DNA of 48,872 nt from the NCBI RefSeq assembly GCF_003464085.1, contig NZ_QSDR01000030.1, positions 1-48,872 of the forward strand. The letters run 5' to 3'. This document shows, piece by piece, positions 48,686 through 48,872 of the stretch. A program made the translations under genes and the position numbers. Origin of the DNA: Clostridium sp. AM58-1XD. GTDB taxonomy: Bacteria; Bacillota; Clostridia; Lachnospirales; Lachnospiraceae. The notes beneath the pieces are model-generated. The model saw only the letters and a program-made list of their open reading frames with translations. It was not told the DNA's origin and ran no database searches. Position 1 is the first letter of the stretch, and every line of letters starts with the position of its first letter.

Positions 48686-48872
48686 GTCACCACCTGCGAA
48701 GGTGGTGTGGATTGAAATCTGCTCTGTACGGATGATCCAATCTTGGATGATAAATGTCACCACCTGCGAAGGTGGTGTGGATTGAAATCGATGTGTTAGG
48801 GATTAGTGATGTTGACGGTGAAGTCACACCTGCGAAGGTGGTGTGGACACCTGCGAAGGTGGTGTGGATTGA
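48686..48872 (+). CRISPR. Type I-C CRISPR array start, cut at the window end
   Basis: Two full 33-nt repeats (48686-48718, 48756-48788) hold a palindromic stem, CACCACCT-GCGA-AGGTGGTG, and end ATTGAAAT, matching type I-C. Both are followed by C. Spacer 1 is 48720-48755 (36 nt) and spacer 2 is 48790-48822 (33 nt) if that C belongs to the repeat. The third repeat (from 48823) lacks one C, stops after GTGTGG and is followed by a second partial repeat, so the end is probably an assembly artefact within a longer array. Confidence 0.93.

Overview
The window looks like a draft contig from a Firmicute of the class Clostridia, most likely family Lachnospiraceae. The evidence is AGGAGG-type ribosome binding sites, a single-chain pyruvate:ferredoxin oxidoreductase, VanW, VanZ, AI-2E and CPBP families, a BY-kinase/PHP-phosphatase capsule locus, and a compact type I-C CRISPR-Cas operon. 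The species cannot be fixed from sequence alone. The right end runs into a scrambled CRISPR repeat, as expected where an assembly breaks.

Layout. 1-11.9 kb is housekeeping and envelope: an L,D-transpeptidase-like protein, three small proteins of unknown function and a Cys/Gly-rich peptide, an AlaX-type tRNA-editing hydrolase, an AI-2E family permease, a large M16C-like lipoprotein, a small protein, a PHP-domain phosphoesterase and a VanW protein. 12.2-15.8 kb is pyruvate:ferredoxin oxidoreductase. 16.0-37.5 kb is a surface-polysaccharide locus. It opens with a tyrosine recombinase and a short element flanked by inverted repeats that carries a promoter now pointing away from the locus. Next come the CpsB/C/D phosphoregulatory set, an LCP ligase and a secreted Ser-rich protein. 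Then come an aminotransferase, a sugar epimerase, an acyltransferase and an initiating phosphoglycosyl transferase. An unusual carboxylic-acid module follows (two ATP-grasp proteins, MmgE/PrpD, aldo/keto reductase, phosphonopyruvate-decarboxylase-like enzyme, U32-like barrel, C-C-bond lyase, class I fumarase-like beta and alpha subunits), and then Wzy and Wzx. 37.5-40.7 kb has a ferredoxin and an NapH-like membrane protein, VanZ, a broken CPBP protease gene and yjdF with a long structured leader. 40.9-48.9 kb is cas3-cas5c-cas8c-cas7c-cas4-cas1-cas2 plus the start of a CRISPR array.

The most interesting candidate system is the recombinase plus invertible promoter at the head of the polysaccharide locus. 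Inversion would turn a predicted promoter (TTGCAA, 17 nt, TATGAT) from facing the recombinase gene to facing cpsB, giving ON/OFF switching of a capsule whose repeat unit may carry an unusual acid made by the embedded module. This is inference from sequence.

A caveat for the whole annotation is that at least eleven genes, including the central-metabolic oxidoreductase and two cas genes, are split by frameshifts. All are explained by missing single bases and none by an extra base. I read these as sequencing or assembly undercalls and annotate the genes as joined CDS. The CPBP gene differs and looks truly decayed. No tRNA, rRNA, insertion sequence or prophage was recognised.
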